From: Anthropogastromicrobium aceti | Lineage (GTDB): Bacteria > Bacillota > Clostridia > Lachnospirales > Lachnospiraceae | Length of the DNA stretch: 64,000 nucleotides | Assembly (NCBI RefSeq): GCF_025567095.1 | Contig: NZ_JAOQJH010000013.1 | Direction: 5' to 3' (one strand) | Shown here: positions 42,986 to 52,378 of the stretch, one piece after another | How positions within the stretch are numbered: position 1 is the stretch's first letter | Layout: each line of letters opens with the position of its first letter | Translations under genes and position numbers: made by a program | The notes under the pieces: model-generated | What the model was told of the DNA's origin: nothing | Seen by the model: only the letters and a program-made list of their open reading frames with translations | The model's database searches: none

Positions 42986-44164
42986 ATGCAGGAAACATAT
43001 AAAATGAAACAGCAGATACAGGATCATCTTGATAAAGTCATCCTGCCATTTTGGGAAAGTCTTAAAGATGATGAGTACGGCGGATTTTACGGTTACATGG
43101 ATATAGATTTAAATGTGGACAAAAAGGCTGTCAAGGGATGTATTTTAAATAATCGTATTCTTTGGTTTTTTGCAAATGCGTATTTGAACCAAAAGCGTCC
43201 AGAGCTTCTTTCTTATGCAAAGCATGCATATGAATTTTTAAAAGAGGCATGTCTTGATAAGACATACGGCGGTGTTTATTGGTCTGTTACATTTGATGGA
43301 AAGCCTGAGGAAGATATGAAGCATACATATAATCAGGCATTTGCGATTTATGCACTTTCTTCCTATTATGATGCATCAGGTGATACAGAAGCGCTCGATA
43401 TTGCATTTAGCATTTATGATGTGATTGAGGCACACTGCAAGGATGATAAGGGATATTTAGAAGCATTTGACCGCAATTTCCAGCCAGTAAGCAACGAAAA
43501 GCTCTCAGAAAACGGCGTCATGGCAGAGAAAACAATGAATACGCTGCTTCATGTATTTGAAGGCTATACGGAGTTGTATCGTGTGACAAAGGATAAGAGG
43601 GTAGGAGAAAATCTTCGTTGGATGTTAGACATTTTTGCGAAAAAGGTATATAATCCAGATAAGAAGCGTCAGGAAGTGTTCTTTGACAAGGACTGGAATA
43701 CACTGATTGATCTGTATTCATATGGTCATGATATAGAGACATCATGGCTGATTGACAGAGGACTGGAGATTTTGAATGATCCGGCTGTGACAGAAAAGCT
43801 CTCACCGATTACAGATACACTAGCAGAGCAGATTTACAAAATTGCTTATAAAGATCATTCTGTAATCAACGAATGTGAGAGAGGTGTAGATAACACAACG
43901 CGTGTATGGTGGGTTCAGGCAGAATCTGTTCTTGGTTTTATGAATTATTATCAGAAGCATCCAGAAAAGACAGAGTACTTTAAGGCTGTACAGGATATCT
44001 GGGAATATATTCAAACGTACATGGTTGATAAGCGCCCTAGTTCTGAGTGGTTCTGGGATCTTGATGAAAATAAGCAACCGTCAGATAAAAAGCCAATCGT
44101 AGAGCCGTGGAAATGTCCGTATCACAATGGACGTATGTGTTTTGAAATGGTTAATAGGCTTTAA
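42986..44164 (+). CDS. Cellobiose/mannobiose 2-epimerase (AGE family)
   Basis: The 392-residue (alpha/alpha)6-barrel enzyme inverts C2 of the reducing-end sugar of beta-1,4-disaccharides, turning mannobiose into mannosyl-glucose. Conserved histidines appear in HTYNQAFAIYAL, SYGHDIETSWLIDRGL and near the end in CPYHNGRMCFEM. It is placed between two GH130 genes and supplies the substrate for the GH130_1-type enzyme. Ribosome site AGGAGG. Confidence 0.9.
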   Translation: MQETYKMKQQIQDHLDKVILPFWESLKDDEYGGFYGYMDIDLNVDKKAVKGCILNNRILWFFANAYLNQKRPELLSYAKHAYEFLKEACLDKTYGGVYWSVTFDGKPEEDMKHTYNQAFAIYALSSYYDASGDTEALDIAFSIYDVIEAHCKDDKGYLEAFDRNFQPVSNEKLSENGVMAEKTMNTLLHVFEGYTELYRVTKDKRVGENLRWMLDIFAKKVYNPDKKRQEVFFDKDWNTLIDLYSYGHDIETSWLIDRGLEILNDPAVTEKLSPITDTLAEQIYKIAYKDHSVINECERGVDNTTRVWWVQAESVLGFMNYYQKHPEKTEYFKAVQDIWEYIQTYMVDKRPSSEWFWDLDENKQPSDKKPIVEPWKCPYHNGRMCFEMVNRL

Positions 44165-44196
44165 GAGCAATGAAGAAGACAGGAGGAGATAATACA

Positions 44197-45381
44197 ATGA
44201 AGCTTCATGAGCAGTATTATGTAGAAAAAGCAAAAGTAGAGAAGCTGATTGCAAAGAAGAATCAGAAGTCAGATTTTTATAATGGTATTTATGATCGTTA
44301 CACTGATCCAGTTTTGACAAGAGAGCATATCCCGGTTGAGTGGAAATATGATGTAAATCCAGAAACTAACCCGTATTTTATGGAGCGTCTTGGCGTGAAT
44401 GCCGTATTTAACTCTGGTGCTATTGAGTTAAACGGAAAATATTATTTGATTGCCCGTGTTGAGGGAAATGACAGAAAGTCCTTCTTTGGCATAGCAGAGA
44501 GTGATTCACCAGTAGACGGTTTTCGTTTTTGGGATTATCCGGTGCTGCTTGATGATATCTGTCCGGAAGAGACAAATGTTTATGATATGCGTCTGACAAA
44601 GCATGCAGACGGCTGGATCTATGGTGTATTTTGTTCTGAGAGCAAAGATACAAAATCAAGTGATCTTTCAGCAGCAGTTGCAGCAGCAGGAATCGTGCGC
44701 ACAAAGGATTTAAAGCATTGGGAGCGTCTGGACAATTTAAAGACACTTCATTCTCCTCAGCAGAGAAATGTTGTGCTTCATCCAGAGTTTATTCATGGCA
44801 AGTATGCATTCTATACCCGTCCAATGGATGATTTTATTGATACTGGAAGCGGCGGAGGAATCGGATTTGGACTTTGCGAGGACATTGAGCACGCTGTTAT
44901 TGATGAGGAGATTATCACTAGCAAGAGAAAGTATCACACAATCACTGAGGCAAAGAATGGTGCGGGTGCTGTTCCGATCAAGACAGACCGCGGATGGATT
45001 CATATCGCACATGGTGTAAGAAATACAGCAGCAGGTCTTCGTTACGTTATTTACGCATTTGCAACTGCACTTGACGATCCATCTAAGGTAATCGCAGAGC
45101 CATCAGGCATGTTAATCGGACCAAGAGATTGGGAGAGAGTCGGCGATGTATCAAACGTTGTATTCACAAACGGTGCGATTGAGAAAGATGGAAATGTGTA
45201 TATTTATTATGCAGCAAGTGATACAAGACTTCATGTGGCATCTACAACAATAGATAAACTTATAGATTATGTATTCTCAACTCCATCCGATCCAGGCAGA
45301 AGTGTTCTTTGCGTACAGCAGCGATGTGATTTGATCAGAAAAAACTTAGAATATATCAATAAGTGCAAAGAAGAAGAGTAA
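44197..45381 (+). CDS. GH130 4-O-beta-mannosyl-glucose phosphorylase (GH130_1-like)
   Basis: The 394-residue enzyme is expected to split beta-1,4-mannosyl-glucose with phosphate into mannose-1-phosphate and glucose (EC 2.4.1.281). The catalytic aspartate is in NVYDMRLTKHADGW (about residue 135), and QQRNVVLHPEF, SGGGIGFGLC and WIHIAHGVRNTAAGL match the family. The longer N- and C-terminal extensions fit subfamily 1. Start ATG 44197 follows AGGAGG; an in-frame ATG at 44170 has no ribosome site. Confidence 0.88.
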   Translation: MKLHEQYYVEKAKVEKLIAKKNQKSDFYNGIYDRYTDPVLTREHIPVEWKYDVNPETNPYFMERLGVNAVFNSGAIELNGKYYLIARVEGNDRKSFFGIAESDSPVDGFRFWDYPVLLDDICPEETNVYDMRLTKHADGWIYGVFCSESKDTKSSDLSAAVAAAGIVRTKDLKHWERLDNLKTLHSPQQRNVVLHPEFIHGKYAFYTRPMDDFIDTGSGGGIGFGLCEDIEHAVIDEEIITSKRKYHTITEAKNGAGAVPIKTDRGWIHIAHGVRNTAAGLRYVIYAFATALDDPSKVIAEPSGMLIGPRDWERVGDVSNVVFTNGAIEKDGNVYIYYAASDTRLHVASTTIDKLIDYVFSTPSDPGRSVLCVQQRCDLIRKNLEYINKCKEEE

Positions 45382-45400
45382 AAAAGGAAAAAATTAGGAT

Positions 45401-46510
45401 ATGGACAATATGACACGATTAAAAAATCTGATGAAGCGAGCTGCAAAAGGTGAATCTCTTGTAATCGGTTTTTTAGGTGGTTCTATCACGCAGGGAAGTC
45501 TATCGTCAACACCAAAGACTTGCTATGCGTATCTAGTCTATGAGTGGTGGAAAAAATCATTTCCAAACGCGGCATTTTCCTTTGTAAATGGTGGAATTGG
45601 CGGTACAACTTCTCATTACGGCGGTGCGCGTGCATGGAAGGATGTACTATGCTATCGTCCTGATATTGTGACGGTTGACTTTTCAGTTAATGATGATGCA
45701 AATGAGTTTTTTGAGGAGACTTACGAGGGAATGCTTCGTCGTCTGCTTGCGGCACCGTCTGATCCTGCAGTAGTTGTGTTAAACAATGTGTTCTACGATA
45801 CAGGAAAGAATGCTCAGAATTATCATAACCGTATTGCAGATCACTATGGTATCCCACATGTCAGCATTAAGGACACTGTTTATCCTGATGTGGAAAGCGG
45901 TAAGATCGTGCGTGCTGATATCACGCCTGATAATTTGCATCCAAACGATAAGGGACACCGCCTCGTTGCAGATGAAATCTGCAAGCTTCTTGATTCCATA
46001 AAGGCAGAGATGGAAGAAGAAACGATTGCGGGCGAAAATATCGAAGGCAAAAGCACAAAGACAGAGGCATCAGTATTGCTTCCAGCACCACTCACAGAAA
46101 ATGCTTACGAGCATAGCCGCTTGATTCAGATTCAGGATAACGAAGCTATTCTGGATGGCTTTTTGGTTGATCCAATTGAGAAAAAAGGAATGCTTGATAT
46201 TTTTAAAAATGGATGGACAGCAGCGCATACAAATGATAAAATTAGTTTTGAGATCGAATGCAGCTGTCTGGCTGTTCAGTACCGTAAATCGGTACAGCAG
46301 CCGGTACCAAAGGCCAAGGCAGTAATTGACGGCGATGAGGCACATGCGGTGATTTTGGATGGAAATTTCACAGAGGACTGGGGTGACTGCCTTTATTTAG
46401 AACCACTTCTGCATCATGCAGAAAAGAAGGTTCACAGGATTGAGATTATAGTAACAGATGCAAAGGATATTGTGCGGCCGTTCTATCTGGTATCACTGAT
46501 TGTTTCATGA
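45401..46510 (+). CDS. SGNH acetyl-mannan esterase, CE17-like
   Basis: The 369-residue protein has an N-terminal SGNH hydrolase domain (about 1-205): block I GFLGGSITQGS with the nucleophile Ser, block II GGIGGTTSHYG, block III DFSVNDDAN, block V DNLHPNDKGH. The C-terminal domain (about 235-369) is beta-rich and probably carbohydrate-binding. The layout matches CE17 mannan 2-O-acetylesterases described in Roseburia intestinalis. No signal peptide: it deacetylates imported mannooligosaccharides. Confidence 0.83.
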   Translation: MDNMTRLKNLMKRAAKGESLVIGFLGGSITQGSLSSTPKTCYAYLVYEWWKKSFPNAAFSFVNGGIGGTTSHYGGARAWKDVLCYRPDIVTVDFSVNDDANEFFEETYEGMLRRLLAAPSDPAVVVLNNVFYDTGKNAQNYHNRIADHYGIPHVSIKDTVYPDVESGKIVRADITPDNLHPNDKGHRLVADEICKLLDSIKAEMEEETIAGENIEGKSTKTEASVLLPAPLTENAYEHSRLIQIQDNEAILDGFLVDPIEKKGMLDIFKNGWTAAHTNDKISFEIECSCLAVQYRKSVQQPVPKAKAVIDGDEAHAVILDGNFTEDWGDCLYLEPLLHHAEKKVHRIEIIVTDAKDIVRPFYLVSLIVS

Positions 46511-46589
46511 ACGACATGTAACCTTGTGACGAAGACTGTGCTGAGCCACAGCGCATTCGAGAAGTTAATTTAGAAAGGACAAGAAAAAC

Positions 46590-48314
46590 ATGGACGAGAA
46601 TGTTAAGAAAAATTATGAGTACTGGTGTACATCCCCAATCTTTGATGATGCCACAAAGTCAGAGTTAAAGTCACTTGAGGGCAATGAGGATGAGATCTTT
46701 GATCGTTTTTATAGAGAGCTGGAGTTTGGTACAGGTGGTCTGCGCGGTGTAATCGGTGCAGGTACAAACCGTATGAACTTCTACACTGTAGGAAAGGCTA
46801 CACAGGGTCTTGCAAACTTTATCAACAAGCAGGGTGCTGCAGCAAAGGGCGTTGCAATTGCATTTGACTCTCGCCGTATGTCTCCTGAGTTTGCGGATAC
46901 TGCTGCATGTGTATTAGCTGCAAATGGAATTAAGGCATATATTTTTGATAGTCTGCGTCCAACACCAGAGCTGTCCTTTGCACTTCGTACACTTGGCTGC
47001 ACAGCAGGTATCGTTGTAACAGCCAGCCACAATCCGCCGGAATATAATGGATACAAGGTATACTGGGAGGATGGCGCACAGATTACAGCTCCTAAGGATG
47101 CACAGATCATTGGCGAAGTAAATGCAATTAAGGATTATGCAGAGATCAAGAAGATGACTACAGAGGAAGCAAAGGCTGCAGGACTCTATGAGGTAATCGG
47201 AAAAGAGATCGATGACAAGTACATGGAAGCATTAAAGAAGCTTGTTCTTCATCCAGAGGCAATCAAGCAGATGGCATCTTCCTTAAAGATCGTTTATACA
47301 CCACTTCATGGAACGGGAAATGTACCGGTTCGCCGTGTATTAAAGGAGCTTGGCTTCGAGCAGGTAACTGTTGTTCCAGAGCAGGAGCTTCCAGATGGCA
47401 ATTTCCCAACAGTATCCTATCCAAACCCAGAGGATAAGAAGGCATTTGCACTTGCACTTGATCTGGCAAAGAAGGTTGACGCAGATCTTGTCCTGGCAAC
47501 CGATCCAGATGCAGACCGTCTTGGTGTATATGCAAAGGATACAAAGACTGGCGAGTACAAGGTATTTACAGGAAATATGTCTGGCATGTTAATCTGCGAG
47601 TACGAGATGTCACAGAAGAAGGCACTTGGCATTCTGCCGGATAACGGTGCACTTGTTACAACAATCGTATCCTCTAACATGGCTCAGGCTGTAGCAAAGG
47701 AATACGGCATGAAGTTTATCGAGTGCCTGACTGGATTTAAGTATATTGGAGAGCAGATCAAGTTCTTTGAGCAGACTGGAAGCAACGAGTATGTATTTGG
47801 CTTCGAGGAGAGCTATGGCTGCCTTGTTGGAACACATGCAAGAGATAAGGATGCTGTTGTTGCTGTTATGGCACTTTGTGAAGCTGCTGCTTACTACAAG
47901 ACTCAGGGCATCACACTGTGGGATCAGATGTTAAACATCTACAACAAGTATGGTTACTACAAGGAAGATCTGTTCACCATGACCTTCAAGGGTGCAGATG
48001 GTGCAAAGAAGATGCAGGATATGATGGACGCATACCGCAAGAACACACCAAAGCAGGTTGGTGCATATAAGGTACTGCGCCTGCGTGATTACAAGAACGA
48101 TGTCATCACCGATCTTGCAACTGGCGAGACTGTACCTACAGGATTGCCAAAGTCAAATGTACTTTACTTCGAGCTTGAGAATGATGCATGGTTCTGTGTT
48201 CGTCCGTCTGGAACAGAGCCAAAGATTAAGTTCTATGCAGGTATTAAGGGAACTAGCCTTGAGGATTCTGCAAAGAAGCTTGATGAGCTGATGGAAGCAA
48301 TTAGAAATGCATAA
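46590..48314 (+). CDS. Phosphoglucomutase/phosphomannomutase
   Basis: The 574-residue alpha-D-phosphohexomutase has the phosphoserine loop TASHNPPEYNGYKVY (about residue 147), the metal-binding loop ATDPDADRLGVY (about 300), the sugar-specificity loop GFEESYGC and the phosphate loop RPSGTEPKIKFY. In this operon it would turn mannose-1-phosphate from the GH130 enzymes into mannose-6-phosphate; it may also act on glucose-1-phosphate. Confidence 0.93.
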   Translation: MDENVKKNYEYWCTSPIFDDATKSELKSLEGNEDEIFDRFYRELEFGTGGLRGVIGAGTNRMNFYTVGKATQGLANFINKQGAAAKGVAIAFDSRRMSPEFADTAACVLAANGIKAYIFDSLRPTPELSFALRTLGCTAGIVVTASHNPPEYNGYKVYWEDGAQITAPKDAQIIGEVNAIKDYAEIKKMTTEEAKAAGLYEVIGKEIDDKYMEALKKLVLHPEAIKQMASSLKIVYTPLHGTGNVPVRRVLKELGFEQVTVVPEQELPDGNFPTVSYPNPEDKKAFALALDLAKKVDADLVLATDPDADRLGVYAKDTKTGEYKVFTGNMSGMLICEYEMSQKKALGILPDNGALVTTIVSSNMAQAVAKEYGMKFIECLTGFKYIGEQIKFFEQTGSNEYVFGFEESYGCLVGTHARDKDAVVAVMALCEAAAYYKTQGITLWDQMLNIYNKYGYYKEDLFTMTFKGADGAKKMQDMMDAYRKNTPKQVGAYKVLRLRDYKNDVITDLATGETVPTGLPKSNVLYFELENDAWFCVRPSGTEPKIKFYAGIKGTSLEDSAKKLDELMEAIRNA

Positions 48315-48396
48315 TTAAACCGTGTAAAAAAACAAGATTGCTGCAGACTGGCTTTAGGCTGCTAGTCTGCAGTGTGTGATGTGAGGAAAATAAAAT

Positions 48397-49452
48397 ATGA
48401 AGATACTGCCTAATAACAGCAGTCTCATATATAGTGGAAGGATCGACTTGAGCGATCCTTTTGCTATAGTATGGACATATCCGGGAACATTTGTAAGAAT
48501 GAAATTTAAGGGCACACAATTATTTATCCATGTGCGCAATAAGCATAATTACTGGAATAACTATCTTGGCGTTGCCGAAGGTGATGCACAGACAAAGCTT
48601 CTGCTTCCAGAGGAAGGTGAGGCGACAATAGAAATCCCGCTGCAGACAACACAAGATAACATTCATGAGGTGACGATCTTTAAGCGTCAGGATGCCTGCC
48701 ATGAGCTGACGATTCTTGGCTTTGAAATTAATTGTAACACTGATGATGAATGTGAGCTTCTTGAGGCATCGCCATTGCCGCCGCGGCGCATAGAAGTGTA
48801 CGGTGATTCTGTCTCAGCAGGAGAAGTATCAGAGGCAGTTGACTATGTCGCAAAAGCAGATCCAGAACATAACGGAGAGTATTCAAACAGCTGGTATTCC
48901 TATGCGTGGATCGCAGCACGAAAACTTGATGCACAGCTGCATGACATCGCTCAGGGTGGTGTAGCACTTCTTGATAATACAGGCTGGTATCATGAGCCAG
49001 ACTATATTGGTATGGAACAAGTTTGGAATAAGATGCGCTATAATCCTGACTACGGCACTGTGAAAGAGTGGGATTTTTCAAAGTATACGCCAGATATTGT
49101 TATAGTAGCCATTGGTCAGAATGATTCACATCCAGATGACTATATGAAAACTGATTATGAAGGTGAGAAGGCTAAGAACTGGAGAACACATTATAGACAG
49201 TTTTTAGCAAAGTTAAGAGAAACTTATCCAGATGCATGGATTATCTGCTGTACAACACTTTTGCAGCATGATATCGGCTGGGATATGTCTATAAGTCAGG
49301 CTGTTTTAGATATCGCTGACAAGAAGATTTCCCACTGCGTATTCCAACGAAACGGAAAAGCAACACCGGGACATCTTCGTATTCCAGAGGCAGAGGAGAT
49401 GGCAGAAGAATTGTGCCATTACATCCACAGCCTAAACATTGAAGGATACTAA
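48397..49452 (+). CDS. CE2-like acetyl esterase (jelly-roll plus SGNH)
   Basis: The 351-residue protein has an N-terminal beta-rich jelly-roll (about 1-125) and a C-terminal SGNH hydrolase (about 130-351) with the nucleophile in EVYGDSVSAGE, VAIGQNDSHPDD and the catalytic histidine likely in TPGHLRIPEAEEMA. This order is typical of CE2 esterases. With the CE17-like enzyme it would complete removal of 3-, 4- and 6-O-acetyl groups from mannooligosaccharides. No signal peptide is seen. It is the last gene of the mannan locus. Confidence 0.85.
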   Translation: MKILPNNSSLIYSGRIDLSDPFAIVWTYPGTFVRMKFKGTQLFIHVRNKHNYWNNYLGVAEGDAQTKLLLPEEGEATIEIPLQTTQDNIHEVTIFKRQDACHELTILGFEINCNTDDECELLEASPLPPRRIEVYGDSVSAGEVSEAVDYVAKADPEHNGEYSNSWYSYAWIAARKLDAQLHDIAQGGVALLDNTGWYHEPDYIGMEQVWNKMRYNPDYGTVKEWDFSKYTPDIVIVAIGQNDSHPDDYMKTDYEGEKAKNWRTHYRQFLAKLRETYPDAWIICCTTLLQHDIGWDMSISQAVLDIADKKISHCVFQRNGKATPGHLRIPEAEEMAEELCHYIHSLNIEGY

Positions 49453-49478
49453 TAAAAGGTAATTAATTGACGAGTAGC

Positions 49479-49507
49479 TTGACATTTACGGTTAGAATAC
49501 TTATAAT
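49479..49507 (+). promoter_or_regulatory. Promoter of the zinc-ribbon gene
   Basis: TTGACA (49479-49484), 17 bp, TATAAT (49502-49507). About 140 bp of untranslated leader follows, in which no strong structure was recognised. Confidence 0.85.
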
Positions 49508-49652
49508 GACAGGTGCTTTCGTATGAGATCTGATAGCAGGCTGTTGGATATAACAAGGCTGGCTATTTACAGCAGGTAAAGCGGCCAAGTTAGAGATGGA
49601 CAAGTTTATTTTAACATACGGAAAATCATAAGAATGGATAAGAGGTAGTACT

Positions 49653-49919
49653 ATGTATTATGTACCGGATGGCACCACAAAGTGCGGATTCTATGAGTGC
49701 AAATGTTGTCGGAGTCGTTTTCTGTCGCTGCAGACAATGAAAAAAATCCCATGCCCTTACTGTGAGCAGGATGCTGATATGGAGATTGGACCAGACGAGT
49801 CAATGGAAGAATTGACAGACACGGCAGAGCTTCAGGAGATTGTAGAGGGCGAAAATGTGGAGAAAATGGATCGACTGCTTAGTCTTGCAATCACAGGCGG
49901 CGACTACGAATGGCTGTAA
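49653..49919 (+). CDS. Small zinc-ribbon protein
   Basis: The 88-residue protein has two cysteine pairs in its N-terminal half (CKCC, and CPYC about 20 residues later), which can hold one zinc as a zinc ribbon, and an acidic C-terminal half (EELTDTAELQEIVEGENVEK). No function is known. It has its own promoter and precedes a PAP2 gene by 39 bp. Confidence 0.75.
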   Translation: MYYVPDGTTKCGFYECKCCRSRFLSLQTMKKIPCPYCEQDADMEIGPDESMEELTDTAELQEIVEGENVEKMDRLLSLAITGGDYEWL

Positions 49920-49958
49920 TCAAAAGAGACATTAAAGGGATGTGAGTGAGGTGTCTGA

Positions 49959-50627
49959 ATGAAAAAATTGTATGAACGCGCCTATGTATTTTTTCAAAAA
50001 TATCCGTTGATGATATCCATCGGATATATGTGTATTTATTTTCCGATTTTCTCTTTGCTAGAGCAATTTTGCGAGCCAAGGTATGTGATTCACTGTGCGT
50101 TAGATGATATGATTCCATTTAATGAATGGTTTGTTATTCCGTATGTTATCTGGTTTGCATTTGTGCCAGGGATGGTGCTGTTTTTTCTAAGAAAAAGTAA
50201 GGAAGATTATATTAAATGCTGCAAAGTTATTTACGGAGGAATGTCAATCTGCCTTCTGATTTATTATCTATTTCCAAATGGTCTCTCTCTTCGACAGCCG
50301 CTTGAAGACAAGAATATTTGCTGCATGATTGTTAACCAATTAAGAAGTGCCGATACGCCGGCAAATGTCTGTCCTAGTATTCATGTTTCAAGCACGATTG
50401 GCATTTTGTTTGTCCTTTTCCATTCGGAAAAGCTAAAGAATTATCGAAAGCTTAAAGCAACTATGCTAGTACTAGGAACCTTTATTTGTATTTCCACTGT
50501 TGTGATAGATCAGCATTCTGTAGTAGATGCTGTGTGCGGTATGATGCTAAGTGCTGTTTTGTTTTATTTAGTGCAGCTGTCAGAGGTGCCAGATCAAGTT
50601 ACTGTATTTGAAGAAGTTAAGCGATAA
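49959..50627 (+). CDS. PAP2-family membrane phosphatase
   Basis: The 222-residue protein has about six helices. The phosphatidic-acid-phosphatase-type motifs are partly visible: SADTPANVCPSIHVSS (motif 2, PSxH) and DQHSVVDAVCG (motif 3, with H and D). Such enzymes dephosphorylate lipid phosphates or undecaprenyl pyrophosphate at the membrane. Substrate unknown. Confidence 0.82.
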   Translation: MKKLYERAYVFFQKYPLMISIGYMCIYFPIFSLLEQFCEPRYVIHCALDDMIPFNEWFVIPYVIWFAFVPGMVLFFLRKSKEDYIKCCKVIYGGMSICLLIYYLFPNGLSLRQPLEDKNICCMIVNQLRSADTPANVCPSIHVSSTIGILFVLFHSEKLKNYRKLKATMLVLGTFICISTVVIDQHSVVDAVCGMMLSAVLFYLVQLSEVPDQVTVFEEVKR

Positions 50628-50634
50628 TAAAAAA

Positions 50635-50668
50635 TGCTGTGTACGTTTTTATGTACACAGCATTTTTT
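50635..50668. terminator. Bidirectional intrinsic terminator
   Basis: AATGCTGTGTAC pairs with GTACACAGCATT, flanked by A- and T-runs, between the convergent PAP2 and membrane-protein genes. Confidence 0.9.
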
Positions 50669-50678
50669 GATGGATTAA

Positions 50679-51782
50679 TTAATCCTTTGGCATAACAATT
50701 TTAGGCATCTTGTGCGGTGGCTGATTTTTTGGACCGCCATTTTTTCTGGTTGGATCTGGCTTGCCAAGGAATTTTTCAAGATCATCTGGCATATAGGTTT
50801 TTAATTCTGTCCATGTAGCAGCAAGGGAGAGTGCAGCAATAACAATGTAGATAATCTCGCAGACAGCAACGCTTTCGATGACTCCAGTTGCACGTACTGC
50901 AAAGAAGATTCCGAAAATTAGCTGAACGCAGACAGCCTTGAACATACTTGTCTTTGCCTTGCGATTTAGGAAAATGCCAATTAAAACAGCAACGCCAAGG
51001 AAGGTCAGCAGCTGGAATACAAGATCAGTTCCCAAAAACAGAAATTCCAGTGATGGTGTCTGGATAAATTCAGCCATAGAATTAAGTCCATTTTGAATCT
51101 CAGAAGGCTCCATACCCTCAGTCAGCATAGAGGAAACACTAGAAATAAGCTGTCCCTGATTGATTGAGATGGCAGCGGAAAGATAGCTCATCACATAGGA
51201 AAGACCCTGTGTCACGATTGGAAGAAGTCCAACACCTAAGCCAAGAAGCACAGAGCTTGCAAATGCATTATTTTTGTTTTCTGGTAAGTTTGCTTCCTCA
51301 GGATTCATATTTTTTCGCATTGAGTGGCGCATAGAGAAGCGTGAGCATACAAATATTGCCAAAAAACTAAATACGATTAAAAATGTGACGTGCATAACAT
51401 CTGCCGCAACTGTGTTGGATGATAAAAACTCCTTAACAGGTGCAATTTGTGCAGCTAAAAGCTCGATGACAGTAGGAATGATGCCAACGCCGACCATGTA
51501 AGCAAGAAGTCCAAAAGTCAATGCATACACATCAAAACGGAAACGGTTTTTCATACGGATGATCAAATACACTGGAACAGCAATCATAACAGCAAGTGCG
51601 ATCACCATTAAAATGATTGACAGAACTGGCACACGCATGGCATAATCAAAGGCAAAATCCTCTGGCACCATAGATGTGACGGCTCCACCCTCAGCAGCAG
51701 TTTCAGCAACCGTTTCGGCTATGCTTTCAGCTGCAGATTCAGCGGCAGTAGAGGCCGCTGCGATGATAGATAAGAAACTCAT
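50679..51782 (-). CDS. Polytopic membrane protein of unknown function
   Basis: The 367-residue protein begins with an Ala/Glu-rich near-repeat (AAESAAESIAETVAETAAEG) and then about eight to nine hydrophobic helices from residue 55 to 330, ending in a Pro/Lys-rich tail (KNQPPHKMPKIVMPKD). The spacing of helices recalls YhfC-type membrane proteins, but the metal-binding His/Glu motif of that family is not seen, so the link is weak. It is a single-gene unit. Confidence 0.7.
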   Translation of the reverse strand: MSFLSIIAAASTAAESAAESIAETVAETAAEGGAVTSMVPEDFAFDYAMRVPVLSIILMVIALAVMIAVPVYLIIRMKNRFRFDVYALTFGLLAYMVGVGIIPTVIELLAAQIAPVKEFLSSNTVAADVMHVTFLIVFSFLAIFVCSRFSMRHSMRKNMNPEEANLPENKNNAFASSVLLGLGVGLLPIVTQGLSYVMSYLSAAISINQGQLISSVSSMLTEGMEPSEIQNGLNSMAEFIQTPSLEFLFLGTDLVFQLLTFLGVAVLIGIFLNRKAKTSMFKAVCVQLIFGIFFAVRATGVIESVAVCEIIYIVIAALSLAATWTELKTYMPDDLEKFLGKPDPTRKNGGPKNQPPHKMPKIVMPKD

Positions 51783-51899
51783 AATTCCTCCTTAATTGCT
51801 TCAATATTCAGTACAGAAGCGTATAAATTTAACTATATCAAAGATGAAAAACAGTGTCAATATAAGCTGTTTATACTTCATTATTTTTTTAGGATTTCA

Positions 51900-51928
51900 T
51901 TGACAATGTTTGGTCAATGTGTTATGCT
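51900..51928 (+). promoter_or_regulatory. Promoter of the cold-shock gene
   Basis: TTGACA (51900-51905), 17 bp, TATGCT (51923-51928). The untranslated leader is short (about 55 nt), unlike the long cspA thermosensor leader of E. coli. Confidence 0.8.
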
Positions 51929-51989
51929 AACCGTGTTGGCGCGATAGCAGAAGCTGCAACGCTGCAATTTATTTTTTGGAGGTATCACC

Positions 51990-52187
51990 ATGAAGGGTAC
52001 AGTTAAGTGGTTCAATAATCAGAAGGGTTATGGTTTTATTTCTGATGAGTCTGGTAAGGATGTATTCGTACACTACTCCGGACTGAACATGGAAGGCTTC
52101 AAGTCTCTGGACGAGGGCGCTTCTGTAGAGTTCGATGTAATCGACGGAGCTAAGGGACCGCAGGCTGTTAACGTTACAAAGCTGTAA
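51990..52187 (+). CDS. Cold-shock protein
   Basis: The 65-residue OB-fold nucleic-acid chaperone has RNP-1-like KGYGFIS and RNP-2-like VFVHYSGL, and the usual start MKGTVKWFNNQKG. It melts RNA structures and is probably highly expressed: strong promoter, TTTGGAGG ribosome site and a perfect terminator. Confidence 0.95.
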   Translation: MKGTVKWFNNQKGYGFISDESGKDVFVHYSGLNMEGFKSLDEGASVEFDVIDGAKGPQAVNVTKL

Positions 52188-52280
52188 TTGAAACAAGCCG
52201 CCGCGATTAATTTCAATTATACCATGTACCTATTCTTTTTTAATAAATGAAATATCGTATTAGGTAGTGAGATTAAAAGC

Positions 52281-52313
52281 AAAAGACATAACAGTTCGCT
52301 GTTATGTCTTTTT
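52281..52313 (+). terminator. Intrinsic terminator of the cold-shock gene
   Basis: AAAAGACATAACAG, loop TTCG, CTGTTATGTCTTTTT: a perfect 14-bp stem. Confidence 0.93.
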
Positions 52314-52378
52314 CAGCTTAAACACAAAAATCTGCGCGTTTTGTTCGCGCAGGCAGACAGAAAGGTTTGGTTATTAAA

